A stretch of DNA of 64,000 nucleotides from Lineus longissimus (Eukaryota > Nemertea > Pilidiophora > Heteronemertea > Lineidae): assembly GCF_910592395.1 (NCBI RefSeq), contig NC_088326.1, positions 4,347,001-4,411,000 of the forward strand, given 5' to 3'. Below are positions 1 to 15,300 of this stretch, in pieces. How positions within the stretch are numbered: the stretch's first letter is position 1; each line of letters begins with the position of its first letter. A program made the translations under genes and the position numbers. The notes under the pieces are model-generated. The model searched no databases, had not been told where the DNA came from, and worked only from the letters and a program-made list of their open reading frames with translations.

Positions 1-132
1 TTCCGGCTTTTGCGAAAGAATCCAGTGAAAAGGGAGATAGTCACATGTTGGGAGAATGAAATGCTATGCTATACCCATGCTCTACAAGGCGACGATAAAA
101 CCTCCACACATTTGACGACCATTGACTATTAC

Positions 133-344
133 CTTCATGTGTTCTTCATTTATTGTTTGACTACTACTCGATAAACCGGTATCAATCCCAGAATCCTTTA
201 CTTGGGGTTCCGACCAACCGGATTCATCCTCCATAGATTGGCCCTCGCCACGGCCGAAACGTACAATTTTCTTTTTGGCATCCGACAAGGTGGTGTCAGA
301 ATCAGTTTGGGCCTTGGACCCCTCCGCTAGGCTTTCTAGTTCCC
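133..344 (-). CDS. RIMS: RIM exon 5 (segment before the PDZ domain)
   Basis: Acceptor tttatag at 345, donor AAG/gtaata at 132; 212 nt. It completes Gly611 and adds 70 codons ending INEEHMK in phase 0. WSEPQVKDSGIDT followed by INEEH matches the RIM stretch just before the WQPSKDG/PDZ region. The next exon should lie left of position 1; nothing codes in 1-132. Confidence 0.9.
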
Positions 345-3300
345 CTATAAACGGAATTGAAGTTGAGGCCAAGATACAGCAAACAGAATAAAAGCGCTTT
401 GAGAAGACTGTATGCACTTGATGAAATGAGAAGTCCAGATGATTTGGCCATAATTGGCACAGGCTACATACTGCAGTTGCATGCACAACCGTGGTGATTA
501 AAACTACCTCGAACCCAACACTATATAGCATTTTTTTATTAAAAAAATATTAATTTTTTTCTATTTATCATTTAATCACTGGTGATTGCCACCTTTTGGC
601 CAAACCTTGTCACAGGGGAAAAATTCTGGACTTCAAGCTGGGCATCTACAGTGAGGACCACATCAACCGTGACGTATGACAACATGTTCAACTGACGACA
701 ACTCGAGCCTAAGTCACCAATTATTAATTCCCAAACTCACCACCAGGTGGCCAATGACTGGAAATGGATTGATTGGATGAACACGTTACCATGGTTACCA
801 AGTGTCACATGACATACAAAGAAATTTCTCTTTTTGAAATAGCGACAATTTCAGGAATATCCAAGAATATTATGTGCTATGCTACCCAGCTTCTGAGAAG
901 AAAACAGTCACTTGGGTCTAACTTCTTGATTACCTGAAGGTGTTTTGCCACCAAAAATACCCCAATTAAAATATTTGCTAACTTTTAAAAGCTGTTGTCC
1001 TTTCGAATTATAATGAAGTCTTTATTAAAACTGCTTCTGAGAAATAATATAAAAATATTCTGAAAAATGACAATTTTTTTCCAAGATTCACCAAAATTTG
1101 ATCCGCACCATAACATCTCCCTGTTTACATCTTATAGTTTTTTTTAGGTAGGTCATTCACCAAATTCGCCACATTCAGAAAAAAATTATTAAAATTACTA
1201 AAATTATTATGTAATACTTTATATAATCAATGATAATCGTGATTGTCACGATGGAGAAATCATAAAGGAATAAACTTCGGTCTCACTGAAAACTATGCAG
1301 CTTTTAGTGAGATCTTTACGTTTATACCTTTATGGTAAACTTGGTAGAAGCTTTCGACTCATGCAAAACAGACCGGAAACCAAACAGGCTACATTTCATC
1401 AAGGGCACAGTCATAATAAACTAACAGATATAAACCTGACAATGCTCAGAAATAATTAGAAAGAATAAACGATGACGAGGGACACACAGACGTCCCACCT
1501 CGTCCACATCAACTAATCAGCACCACCTCTCACCGCTAAAAACTTTTTAATTTTAGCCTCGAGCATTTCGTCTTTTTTCCACGATTCCTGCTCGTAGTGG
1601 TCATCATAAACACCTGTTAATTAACAAATTGATTAATTAATTATGAACAGAGCATGTAATGAATGTTTTACCATAAATCACATCAAGATCTGGGTTTTGA
1701 AAATCACACACTGACAAACAATCTTGGGTGAGAAAGTCAAGATTCAGCAATGTGTCTCCACAGTACTGTCCATAAATAACCTTGCTTGCTGAACACAACA
1801 GAAGCTTAAAGCATCACGCAAATGAGTAAATTTTGTTTTTGTGACATGCAATTATAATTGCTGCTACGTGCAACAAAAGGACCTCTTGTCTGCAGGTATA
1901 TCCAGTAATCAGTGGGTTTGATACTAATTGTAAGTCAGTGCAATGACTGATAGCGAGTTGGTTTGCTTGTGAACACATGAATTTTAAAAAAAAGTAGAGT
2001 AGCGCAGATGTTAGTTATGGACAGGACTGTACCACCACAAAGACAATAAATGACTACCACACTGCAGAGAAGCAATTCTTGATTGCAGCAGATATTGCAT
2101 GTGACAAATATCGTTAGCTGCGTCGGTCATCGCCAGCGCCGATAAAAAGAATGATCATCACTGTGATGGGCAATAAATATCACACAACGATCTTTTTATC
2201 ACTCATTGCCGAAATATCCCATTTTCTGCAACAAAAACTGCCTGTCTACAGTGTGATTTAGACAATTTAGAACAGGTACGATATTTCCCTCGCAAGTTTA
2301 ACCATTACTAGTATTTATGAAAGATGAATATTGAATGGCTTTCTTTTTCCACACAAATTCTAACCTAACACACACTTCTTTGGTTTGGCCAACATGGTCA
2401 ATACAGCAATTTATAGCAGCAATTCAACACTCCTACAAAAAATTCAATTTTTTTCGATATTTTTTGAACAATATCAAAATAATGAAAACATGTATGAAGG
2501 AAGAAACTACCATGAAAGATAAGGTAAATGATTAGCAGTGTTCTCTGTATTGCAGTGTTCTCTGTATTGCAGTGTTCTCTGTATTGCAATGTTCTCTGGA
2601 TATCAGTGTTATATGTATTGCAGTGTTCTCTGGATATCAGTGGGTTTCTTGTATATCGGTGTTCTCTGTACATCAGTGTTCACTGTATATCAATGTTCTT
2701 TGTATGTCAGTGTTCTCTGTATATCAGTGTTTTCTGTATATTGGTGCTCTCTGAATAGTAGTTTTTTTGGTACATCAGTGTTTGCTGTATAGCAGTGTTC
2801 TCTGAATAGCAGTGCTCTCTGTGATCACAGCACAGTGCACACTGACCACTAACAAAACAGAGACAAACTGAGTGAGTGACAGAACATTTCTTTTTCTCTA
2901 AGGACACAAACACTCAAAAAGTTTCATTGAGAACACTCTAAAATTAATAATGAATTCGATAATGACCATCTCGGTGGAATAGTAATTTGGGAATTTTGAT
3001 AAAATTTTAAAGAATCACAGGGCTACATTGTATATCAATGAACTTACATTTTGAAATGCTGTAAACCAACACCGACTTTTTCAAAATATTTTTAGTTTGA
3101 AATTTTTAGGGTGGACGTCATTGATGGCTAGGGCCAATGCATAAATAAATTATCAATGTCCCCCTCTTTATCGGTCAGATAGCATGCACCCATTCATTTG
3201 GGACCAATCTTTCTAACCATCCCTTTTTTGTGCTCACACCTCTGCAAATATTGACATCTCATCTCTGCTGAGAAAAGCTTCAAATACACGAAATAAAGGA

Positions 3301-6300
3301 CCCTTTTTCAAGTGGTTAAGCCAGCCTGGTACCAGCGACCCCTTCCTGACCGACAAAATAGGAAATTCAATGTGGTCTTCCAGGCAGGGGAAGAGGTATT
3401 CCTGATATCTGTTAACAATTACACTAAGTCCTCAAGTATTTTCCCTGATTCACTTCAATTTCATTGTGTTATTTGAATAGATAATTAGATATTTGTTCAA
3501 CAGCAAAATATGGATGAAATTGCGAATAAGTGTAAAACAATTATCAACACACAGTATCAATGAAGAGTTAGACATCAAGGGGTCATTAGTTCAAGGTCAC
3601 ACATTTGAATATGAGTCAAGGTCACACATTTGAATATGAGTCAAGGTCACTTGGCTGCCTTCATAGAGAAGATTTTTCTTCTGTGGGCAACAACATCAAT
3701 TTTTGGCAATGAGCTGGACTTATCTTATGATGCAAACCTCACCTACAGTCCCAATCAGAATTGACATCACTGAACATGCATATGTTATGCGCAATGCAAC
3801 TTACACACAACTTTTGCGCAGTAGAATTACGGTATTTTTTGCGTCAGTAACTCATGATGTACACAAAACTTACGCGGCGATATGCACAAACTGATACGCT
3901 GCACCGGAGCCTAGGTTGTGCACAGCTTTACGCAAAGCAGAGGGTATGTCAATTTTGACAGGGACTGTAAGATTAGATACTTTTCGATTGCACATCACAT
4001 TTTAACATACTCTGTAGCGTGGTTTCGCCCATTCCCCATTGGCACTGGGTCTTCTCCACTGACATCAACTGAGACTTCTGCCCCAGTCATGGATGCGGGT
4101 CGGAAATGTCTGACTCTTCATGTAAAACTGACTGCAACACATGTAAAACTGAATAGAACACGTGTAAGCTGAATGGAACACGTGTAATAAGCTCATCACC
4201 CTTCTCATTGGAAGTAAAATATACATGTGGAGCGAATTCTTTTACGTAGATTTTAAGATAGTGGTGTCTTCTAAAAATTCTCAAAACCTATGTTTTAGAG
4301 TCCAAAATCCAAAATTTGTAGTCATTTTCAAAGATTTTCTCAAATGTGGAAATGTGGGAGGGGGGTATGCCTGGTGCCCCACCCCCTGTATTCACACCTG
4401 TTTTGTGTGTCAATTGGGGTTTTAAACCACAGGGTTTACAGTAAAGCAAGGACCAATAGTATTGCCAAATGTTGGGCTAACACTGGCTGGGGGGGGGGGG
4501 TTCAAGGGGTACTGTTAAAGACAACAGGGAAACTCATGACGAAGTCTTGTAAGTATAGGAGAAGGTAACAGAGGAAGGGCATGTTCAGTAAAAAAAAACC
4601 GGGATAAAATTCCTTATCACTTCATTGAACCAAACCTTGGCATGCTCACACTTAAAATTCGAAAGCAGGGGCAACAATAACTAGTAGTTAGGAGGATAAG
4701 TCATTTATACGTGTTACATTTTATGTCACCACATCCATGCAGGCAATTCTAGGTGCATATACAGCCCCCCCCCCACACTCCCCAATCTAATGGTGTGGCT
4801 ATGGATACTGTGCATGCATGTGCTGGTTCCTCCTTACATCCCCACATAAAAGTACATGATGCGCCTACATTGGTCTGCAAAAATGGAATTGAAACTTTGT
4901 AGGTAGGTGACACAAGGGGTATCTAATCCTGCAGGGTGGCCCAGAATTCTTTTCTCTCACACAATGGATACACAATAGAATTCTATTGTGCAAGGGAAAA
5001 TAATGCTGGGCCACCCTGTAGAACGAATTTTGGTCTACACAGTTAAGTGTCCCCCTTGTGAGCAGGTGATCCTGGGTTCGATACCAGGCCGATGCTGTTT
5101 TTTGTAACTCTCAACTGGCTTGAAACATCCTTGCGTACACTAGACTGTGGCTGCCATTGGTTCTCCAGAAAGGTTTCTTGATAGGCTGGGTAACAATGTG
5201 TGTGATTGTAAAGCATTTTGAGACAGTAGATAGTACAGTGAAAAATCACCTCCCCTCCCCCTCCCCACCGCCTTAACCCCCCCTACTCAATAAGATAACG
5301 TAGCTATCACCCCAGGTGCCCCTGCTAACGCAACAAAGGACACACGAATGATTGAAGTGATCGACTATTGTGGTTAGTATCTATTAACATAACAATTAAT
5401 TAAATACTAATTAATAACATGTACATTTTACATTCCAAATCAAGGGTTGCAAAATACACGAAAAAGGTGCTAACTTTTTCCATAGTGGTTTATTCTCAAA
5501 CGACCGGTCACTGGAAAAAAATCAGATAATAAGTTTCAATTTGGGGAAAAGCACATAAATAATGTGTATGCTAATCGGGTCTGACCAAAACAGGAGTGAT
5601 CTCTGATCAGTATGACCAAAACAGGAGTGATCTCTGATCAGCATGACCAAAACAGGTATGATCTCTGATCAGTATGACCAAACAGGAGTGATCTCTGATC
5701 AGCATGACCAAAACAGGAGTGATCTCTGATCAGTATGATCAAAATTGGAGTGATCTCTGATCAGTATGACCAAAACAGGAGTGATCTCTGATCAGTATGA
5801 CCAAAACAGGAGTGATCTCTGATCAGTATGACCAAAACAGGGGTGATCTCTGATCAGTATGATCAAAACAGGAGTGATCTCTGATCAGTATGACCAAAAC
5901 AGGTATGATCTCTGATCAGTATGACCAAAACAGGTATGATCTCTAATCAGTATGACCAAAACAGGAGTGATCTCTGATCAGTATGACCAAAACAGGGGTG
6001 ATCTCTGATCAGTATGACCAAAACATGGGTGATCTCTGATCAGCATGACCAAAACAGGAGTGATCTCTGATCAGTATGATCAAAACAGGAGTGATCTCTG
6101 ATCAGTATGACCAAAACAGGAGTGATCTCTGATCAGTATGACCAAAACAGGAGTGATCTCTGATCAGTATGACCAAAACAGGTGTGATCTCTGATCAGTA
6201 GGACCAAAACAAGGGTGATCTCTGATCAATATGACCAAAACAGGAGTGATCTCTGATCAGTATGATCAAAACAGGAGTGATCTCTGATCAGTATGACCAA

Positions 6301-9300
6301 AACAGGGGTGATCTCTGATCAGTATGACCAAAACAGGAGTGATCTCTGATCAGTATGATCAAAACAGGGTGATCTCTGATCAGTATGACCAAAACAGGTA
6401 TGATCTCTGATCAGTATGATCAAAACAGGGGTGATCTCTGATCAGTATGACCAAAACAGGAGTGATCTCTGATCAGTATGATCAAAATTGGAGTGATCTC
6501 TGATCAGCATGACCAAAACAGGGGTGATCTCTGATCAGTATGACCAAAACAGGGGTGATCTCTGATCAGTATGACCGAAACAGGAGTGATCTCTGATCAG
6601 TATGACCAAAACATGGGTGATCTCTGATCAGCATGACCAAAACAGGGGTGATCTCTGATCAGTATGACCAAAACAGGAGTGATCTCTGATCAGTATGACC
6701 AAAACATGGGTGATCTCTGATCAGCATGACCAAAACAGGGATGATCTCTGATCAGTATGACCAAAACAGGAGTGATCTCTGATCAGTATGACCAAAACAT
6801 GGGTGATCTCTGATCAGCATGACCAAAACAGGGATGATCTCTGATCAGTATGACCAAAACAGGAGTGATCTCTGATCAGTATGACCAAAACATGGGTGAT
6901 CTCTGATCAGCATGACCAAAATTGGAGTGATCTCTGATCAGCATGACCAAAACAGGAGTGATCTTTGATCAGTATGACCAAAACAGGAGTGATCTCTGAT
7001 CAGCATGACCAAAACAGGAGTGATCTCTGATCAGCATGACCAAAACAGGTATGATCTCTGATCAGTATGACCAAAACAGGAGTGATCTTTGATCAGCATG
7101 ACCAAAACAGGAGTGATCTCTGATCAGCATGACCAAAACAGGAGTGATCTCTGATCAGCATGACCAAAACAGGAGTGATCTCTGATCAGTATGACCAAAA
7201 CAGGAGTGATCTTTGATCAGTATGACCAAAACAGGAGTGATCTCTGATCAGCATGACCAAAACAGGAGTGATCTTTGATCAGTTTGACCAAATTAGGAGG
7301 ATTGATTCTGATTGTTTTAGTTCAGGAGGTGGCCATTTCTGGTCTAATTGCATCAGTCACATCTGTTTTGGTAGACTTCAGGGCAGGATTACATAAGCAG
7401 CAATAAGAACTAATATTGGTGACTATATCTAAAGCTAATAAAATATCAATCAGCATCCTAATGCTAGGAGGGGTCCAGCCTCAAGTTTGACCTAAAACCT
7501 GGAAAGAAGATCGTGCCAAGATCGTGGATGAAAAGTCATCATGATTATAGTCAGAATGTGGCAATTGTACTAGAGCTACAAACAATAAGAATCAGGCTGC
7601 CACGCACCAAGTCACAAGTGCACCACATACTCTAGTTTCACTGATATAAGACCACTGTCTCACGAAATGCTGCTCGGGTGGTGCTCTCATTTCAAGCAAA
7701 ACCTCGGCGAGAAGCGTCAGTTTTGGCCGACATTTTAGTTCCACCTTTGCGCTGTTCGGTGAGACAACCGACGCGTACAGTGAGGTCATAATTGGGAGAT
7801 TGAGATCAGGGACTTACCACGGATCCTTATACAGTAGAAACTCTCTATTAAGGACACCCTCGGGAGTGACAAATGCTGTACTTAGTAGGGAGGTGTCCTG
7901 ATTAGAGAGGTCAAATTGAATGGAAACAACCGATTTGGGATCAAAACTAGTGTCATTAATAGAGAGATGTCCGCTAAGGGAGGTTCCACTGTACATATAC
8001 GGCTAGAAATGTACACAAAATTCGTCCTCTTTCTACAGAGTTTTATCAGTATACGTTTAGGGATCCTTGATAAGATGCTCTGTTCTCAACCTCCTAAATA
8101 TCGAGTGCCAACATTTCCCCACATGACTTGGTACATGGAAACCTCTTTCCCAAGAGTGAACTGAAGGCAAAGTATATAAGAACCAACAAACCTTTTTCAC
8201 TGACGCTTTCACTTTCGATCTCCACTTCTTCACAACTGGAACAGTCCGGTGTCGAGCGTATCTCGTCGTCGGAACTACTCAACGATCGCTGGCGAAGCTT
8301 CTTGCCTTTTTTATGCTTATGAGGTTTTGGCGGTGGTGGGCGTGGACAGTCAGAAGGGTCAGAACTAAGCGAATCATTGCGTAACATACTTTCCATTTTT
8401 TGTCTATTCCGTTTGGAGTTCTTAGCGGCAGCCGCAGGGTCAAGGTGTTGCATCTGTGTGAGTTGATCGTGGTTCGGTTGTATTCCTTCCACCTCGTCTT
8501 GTAAGTGTTTTGTGAACCCCGACGGTTTCGGGCTATGATATGGGTCGTACGCGTCCATATCTTTTTGCATATGCCGGTGCCGCTCAACACTAGTAGGTCT
8601 TTGAATATTATGATCACGTCCAGAACCGTGTCGCGAACGACTAATCCCCATGTCATGTTCATCCTGGAAACTATGATCACTCATGCGGTCCTGACTTTTG
8701 TCATTCCTATGCCTATTCTCGGGTTCGTGACGATCGCCACGCGACCGACCCGGCGTCTCTCGGAAGTCGCGATAATTCTCATGTCTATGATCAGTGGCAG
8801 GGTCATGGTAGCGTTCGCGACCGCCGAGTTCCGATATCCTGTCGCTAGATGTTGTTCTCCGTCTATCTAACTGTTCCCTTGAATCCCTGAAAAATATCGC
8901 AATTATAATCATCAGTTGATTACATCATTTTTGTCAGTTGAGGTGGGCCTGGTTGTTTAATTTTTCTCACTAACGTTGGCATTAACTTAACATAGCGTTA
9001 TCTCCTCCAGTTAAGCTGTTAGACTTTACACCAGGTTTAGTTAATGACCGAGCCAGGGCTGTATTTAACCTTTTGATCGTTGGACGCTGTAGGTTCTCTG
9101 GGGGGAGACCTGCTTGACCCACCCCAGCCCTTATCAAATGAATACCATGGCTGGGAATTGAGAACCTGATAGACAGACTTTATTCAATGAATACTAATGT
9201 TGGAACAAGAGACACAGCAAGACCCCAGCCTTTAATATTACTCCTGGGATGAGATACCTTGCTAGACACACCCCAGCCTTTGCTATTGTTGGATATCCTT

Positions 9301-12300
9301 CTAGACACACCGGAGTCCTTACTACTGCTTGGACGGGAGACCCTGCTTTACACACCAGGTTGCTAACTGGCTTACTGTTGGGATGACAGACTCTGATGGA
9401 CACACCCCAGTCATGAAAGGGCTATCATCACTGTTGGGATGACAGACTCTGATGGACACACCCCAGTCATGAAAGGGCTATCATCACTGTTGGGATGACA
9501 GACTCTCATAGACACACCCCAGTCAAGAAAGGGCTATCATCACTGTTGGGATGACAGACTCTGATGGACACACCCCAGTCATGAAAGGGCTATCATCACT
9601 GTTGGGATGACAGACTCTGATGGACACACCCCAGTCATTGAAGGGCTATCATCACTGTTGGGATGACAGACTCTGATGGACACACCCCAGTCATGAAAGG
9701 GCTATCATCACTGTTTGGATGACAGACTCTAATGGACACACCCCAGTCATGAAAGGGCTATCATCACTGTTGGGATGACAGACTCTGATAGACACATCCC
9801 AGTCCTGAAAGGGCTATCATCACTGTTGGGATGACAGACTCTGATAGACACACCCCAGTCATGAAAGGGTTATCATCACTTTTGGGATGACCGACTCTCA
9901 TAGACACACCCCAGTCAAGAAAGGGCTATCATCACTGTTGGGATGACCGACTCTGATGGACACACCCCAGTCAAGAAAGGGCTATCATCACTGTTGGGAT
10001 GACAGACTCTGATGGACACATCCCAGTCATGAAAGGGCTATCATCACTGTTGGGATGACAGACTCTGATAGACACATCCCAGTCCTGAAAGGGCTATCAT
10101 CACTGTTGGGATGACAGACTCTGATAGACACACCCCAGTCATGAAAGGGTTATCATCACTTTTGGGATGACCGACTCTGATGGACACATCCCAGTCCCGA
10201 AAGGGTTATCATCACTTTTGGGATGACAGACTCTCATAGACACACCCCAGTCAAGAAAGGGCTATCATCACTGTTGGGATGACCGACTCTGATGGACACA
10301 CCCCAGTCAAGAAAGGGCTATCATCACTGTTGGGATGACAGACTCTGATGGACACACCCCAGTCATGAAAGGGCTATCATCACTGTTGGGATGACCGACT
10401 CTGATGGACACATCCCAGTCAAGAAAGGGCTATCATCACTGTTGGGATGACAGACTCCGATGGACACATCCCAGTCATGAAAGGGCTATCATCACTGTTG
10501 GGATGACAGACTCTGATGGACATACCCCAGTCCTGAAAGGGCTATCATCACTGTTGGGATGACAGACTCCAATGGACACACCCCAGTCATGAAAGGGCTA
10601 TCATCACTGTTGGTATGACAGACTCCAATGGACATACCCCAGTCATGAAAGGGCTATCATCACTGTTGGGATGACAGACTCTGATGGACACATCCAAGTC
10701 ATGAAAGGGCTATCATCACTGTTGGGATGACAGACTCTGATGGACATACCCCAGTCCTGAAAGGGCTATCATCACTGTTGGGATGACAGACTCTGATGGA
10801 CATACCCCAGTCCTGAAAGGGCTATCATCACTGTTGGGATGACAGACTCTGATGGACACATCCAAGTCATGAAAGGGCTATCATCACTGTTGGGATGACA
10901 GACTCTGATGGACACACCCCAGTCATGAAAGGGCTATCATCACTGTTGGGATGACAGACTCTGATGGACATACCCCAGTCCTGAAAGGGCTATCATCACT
11001 GTTGGGATGACAGAGTCCAATGGACACACCCCAGTCATGAAAGGGCTATCATCACTGTTGGTATGACAGACTCCAATGGACACACCCCAGTCATGAAAGG
11101 ACTATCATCACTGTTGGAATGACAGACTCTGATGGCCACATCCCAGTCATGAAAGGGTTGATATTGCTGCTTAGATGACAGACCCTTCCTGACACACCCC
11201 CATCCTCAAAAGGTTAATACTACTGCTGGGACGAGAGACCCTGCCCATGCTAGACAGAATCTAACATCTCCCCATAGCATGTAGTACTAAGCACACTGTA
11301 TTAGCAATCGATTTTTGTAGCAGAGGCGGAGGGAATAATGTACAGTTTGTCAATAGAGCGGTAGCATACATGGCTACAGCTAGCTGGTAACACAGTTAGC
11401 GTGTAGCGATAGCAGTACAGGCAATGGCCATGTACATTATGGTATTCAGTTGAAGCATGGACAGGGAAATGCAGAACAGACCTGTCAGGGGATGGGGGGA
11501 GGAAATAAATTGTCTCATTTCCAGGAATGGGCAGATATTGTATCGATTTTAGGTGAGGCTTGTGGAGCCATGATGAGAGTAGGAATTGTAACATACACTG
11601 GTCTGAAAAAATATCAGGAGAGTAGCTACTTTTGCTCACCTCGTGAGCTGAAAACTGTTGTCCACTATTAAGGCACGTTTCGAAAGAATTGGGGGGAAAT
11701 CTTTGTCTTTGTCCAGAAAATGCTCTCGGGCAGAATTTTTTTTTGAAAAACATGTCATAAGTTGCCATTGACCTTTTGGAAATCCTGAAACGTATGAGTG
11801 TAAACTGGGTCTCTCACCAGGGTCTTCTTAGCACTGAAAAGGGTATGCCATCATTGTCAGAGTTCTCCACTGAGTTTTCTCAAGGTCGGGTGGCACCCTT
11901 GATATTCAAGAAGTTTTAAACGTATGTGCAAACAAGGAAAGGTGCCCAACAATTTAAGGTAGGGTACGTGGCCCTATAGAAACCCTTTTCAAAATTCGTG
12001 AGCAGAGTAGGGTAGGTCTTCCAAGGTAGGATGGTAAGCTGCCAAGGTAGGCTTGGCCGCCATGACACTGCCTTGTAAAGAACTCTGCCTTATCTCACAC
12101 AGAGCTGGAACACAAGCACCTGTTCTAGGAAACAACAGGCATCATAGTACACTGGACATTGGAGTGATGACTTCAATATTTGGGTACTTTTACCGGTGAC
12201 CTTGAAAAGCTGATTGGGCCCTGCTTGCCAACATGCGCTGCCATAATGTAGTATCATATCAATGCTGATCTCTTACAATGATTTTCAGCAGTCTCGTGAT

Positions 12301-15300
12301 GTGGCTTTGAACGTAGCTTGTGAATTTCAGCTGATTTCAGACAGGCTTTTGGTCCCATCTCATTCTAGTGCCCCATAAAAGCGCTTTTTCAATGATCCTG
12401 TTTGGAGAAGTCATGGTCCTACTGGAAGCAATTTCCGTATAAAAAACCAACAAATCTCATGCCCAAGTTGTCCCTTTAAAATGATAAACGTTTCGACTCA
12501 CCTATTAACTCTATCACTAGAGGGCTCTCTTCTCCTGTCCGGTGGAAGGTCGTCCCTAAATCGATCATTGTTTGCCGGGTCCCTACCGCGGCGATCCCGT
12601 GATGAATGACGTAACCGATCGTCACGTTCCCGCGGCATCGACTCCTGAAACTGTTCATGATTACGTCCAATCAAATCACTCGGCCTCTCGTTAGGCTCAA
12701 GAATTTCCCGCCCAAGATGATCACGCGGGACGCGCTCACTAAAGTCATCGTACCGATTATGTCTTTCGTGTCTGCTCCCGGCGTGTGGGGCCGTGAATTC
12801 CCCCTCACGATGGGGCGATGTGGGGCCACGTTTCGGATCGGAGACCCTACGCTCCTGTAGGGCGCGCCGTTCACTGGGATACTGGCCATGCTCACGTTCT
12901 CGGTCATGCCCAGTGGAACCAATACGCTCGCGGCCCTGCGGCGACCTATCACGAGTTCTCTCATTCATCTCCTTACTCTTTGCATCGACATCACTCATAG
13001 AATACTGACGTTTTAATTCTTTCCCTAGTAAACTCCCCGTTCGCGTAATGGGTGGTTTACCACCTTCGGATATTCCTTTGTTTTCCTTTTCGGATGAACT
13101 CTGACCAGAGTCGGGATGATCAGCGAATTTAGACTTCTTATCAAGAGCACTCATAGTTTCTGATTTCTGGGGTGGCCTGGGTTGGTCCACGTCGAGCTGG
13201 ACCGGTTTGGCCATACCCCCGTGGTACCACTGGCCGGTCTTTGCAAGGATCTCTTGCTTCTTCCGACAGAGATTACACGCCCAGACAGTCTGAAAATACG
13301 AAAATATTCGATGATTAATGGATTTAAGACTTGTTAAAGGATAACATCTCAAGACCCACAGCAATTTTACTTAAATGAGTCAGATTAAAGACCTGTGCCA
13401 TCGTATAAATTGTTTTAGTCGGCGCCACAGGCAAATAAAGATAAACATTGCCACTCTACGATAGCCAGCCAGAAGAAAATATCACCTACAGAATATCATT
13501 ATATTGGTGTACACAACAGTGTATTCAAAATATCTTAAATTCAATTTTAAAATATTTGAATTTGTAAGGAACAACGTAGGCCTTTAAAGGGGTATGCCAT
13601 TTGTTTTTACTGGTGGCTCAGGTAAATAGAAATGCAGTTACACACAATGCCACAGTGCAGTTACCATGCATGCAAATTTGCTGAAACTTGGTATGTTCAT
13701 TTGTACCGGGTATATCAGTCTACACAGTGGCAATGTTGACATTTACATTCAGTTTATACTCACACAATGGGCAATTTTCAAATTCAATTAGAAATTTCGA
13801 ATTTTTTATGAATGATGTACGAGTAGGTGTTTAACAACCACACATTACAGATAAGGTCAGATTAATCAAATCAATTAATTTTCAAATAGAACTGAAAAGA
13901 AAAGGTGATTTAAATGAGCATTTATATGCAAACAGATTTGGTTAATCAAAGTCGATTAAGAAAGCAGTAGAGTCCAGGAGTTGAAAAATTGTTGTTGGGT
14001 GCTACAAACTCGGTAGTGGTCACGATGAGAAAAGTTCAAGACGTTGCTAATTTTTTATTCGGTGTTGACTAAATCCGAGTTCGCTGCAAAAATTAAATGG
14101 TTAATTTATCAGAGATAGTTAATTCATCAAAGGTGACACTTTGACTTTGGGAAGTTTGTTACTTGTGTTTGCCTCCCAAATGGTATGTAAGGCAAAGGAC
14201 CTGCACATAGTTTCACGACGACAGTGGGTATCAAACCAGAGACCTCTTGACTGCTGGTCACGGACCTGAGCCACTACACCAGCACAGCCTCAGAAACTGA
14301 TGAAAACACACACGGATCTACAAGTCACCATGACATTAAAGGCATACACCATTTGTTAAGAAATCTAAATTTGTAATTGAATTTGAATTTTCAATTGCAT
14401 AGATGTGTGCTGAATTTGTGAATTGCAGCATTGCCATTGTGTAAACAGATATACAAATACTATGAATACCAAGTTTCAGCAAATTTGTATGCATAATAAT
14501 TACACTGCGGCATTGTGTATAACTGCATTTCTATTTTCATGGACCACCAGTAATCACGAATGCCGTACCCCTTTAGTAGTGCATGCAAGACTAGGCATCA
14601 CATGATGTATCTGCATGTGACTCACAAATCAATACCATGCACACGAGCTGCCACCCAGCTTAAAATGATTGTGTGTTGCACATAGGGACAATGCTTGCAT
14701 ACCATTTGCTGGTCAGGCCCATATACAGCAAATATGAAAGCGAAAACGAGTGGAGGAATGTTGTACCTTGTCAGTAACTTACAAGCAACTTCCATTGAAA
14801 TTATGATAATAACAATTATCAGACTTATAAAGTGCTAAATCCAACTGATTTCAGCGGCTCAAAGCGCTTCAGATTATTACCCCTAGCTACTGGCCAGGGA
14901 ATTCATGATTCCAGCTCTACTCTCATTCATAGTTTGCTATCTCTGCCAGCTAGGTACCCATTAACTCCTGGGTGAGAGAAGCAAGTAGGGTTCAGTGCCT
15001 TGCTCAAGGACACAAAGACAAAACAGTGGTGATTACTGGTGGTCCAAGAGAATAGAAATGCAGTTATACACAATGCCATATAGTGCAGTTATTATACATA
15101 CAAATTTGCTGAAACTCGGTATGTATAGTATTTGTGTATCTGTGTACATAACAGCAATGCGGAATTTATATTCAGTATGTATTTAGGAAATTGGACATTT
15201 TCGAATTCAATTACAAATTTGGAATTTTTTCAAGAGCGATGTGGGCCTTTAAGGGAACTAGATCACAAAACGCCCAAACAAAACACTTTCGGCCCAACAC

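Noticed and set aside
5581-7292. CRISPR-like array of short repeats
   Set aside because: Units abut directly with no unique spacers, and the context is an animal intron.
8505-8870. Plus-strand frame of 121 codons
   Set aside because: Lies opposite RIM exon 4; codon pattern and conservation belong to the minus strand.
12657-13008. Plus-strand frames of 60-71 codons
   Set aside because: Shadows of RIM exon 3 on the opposite strand.
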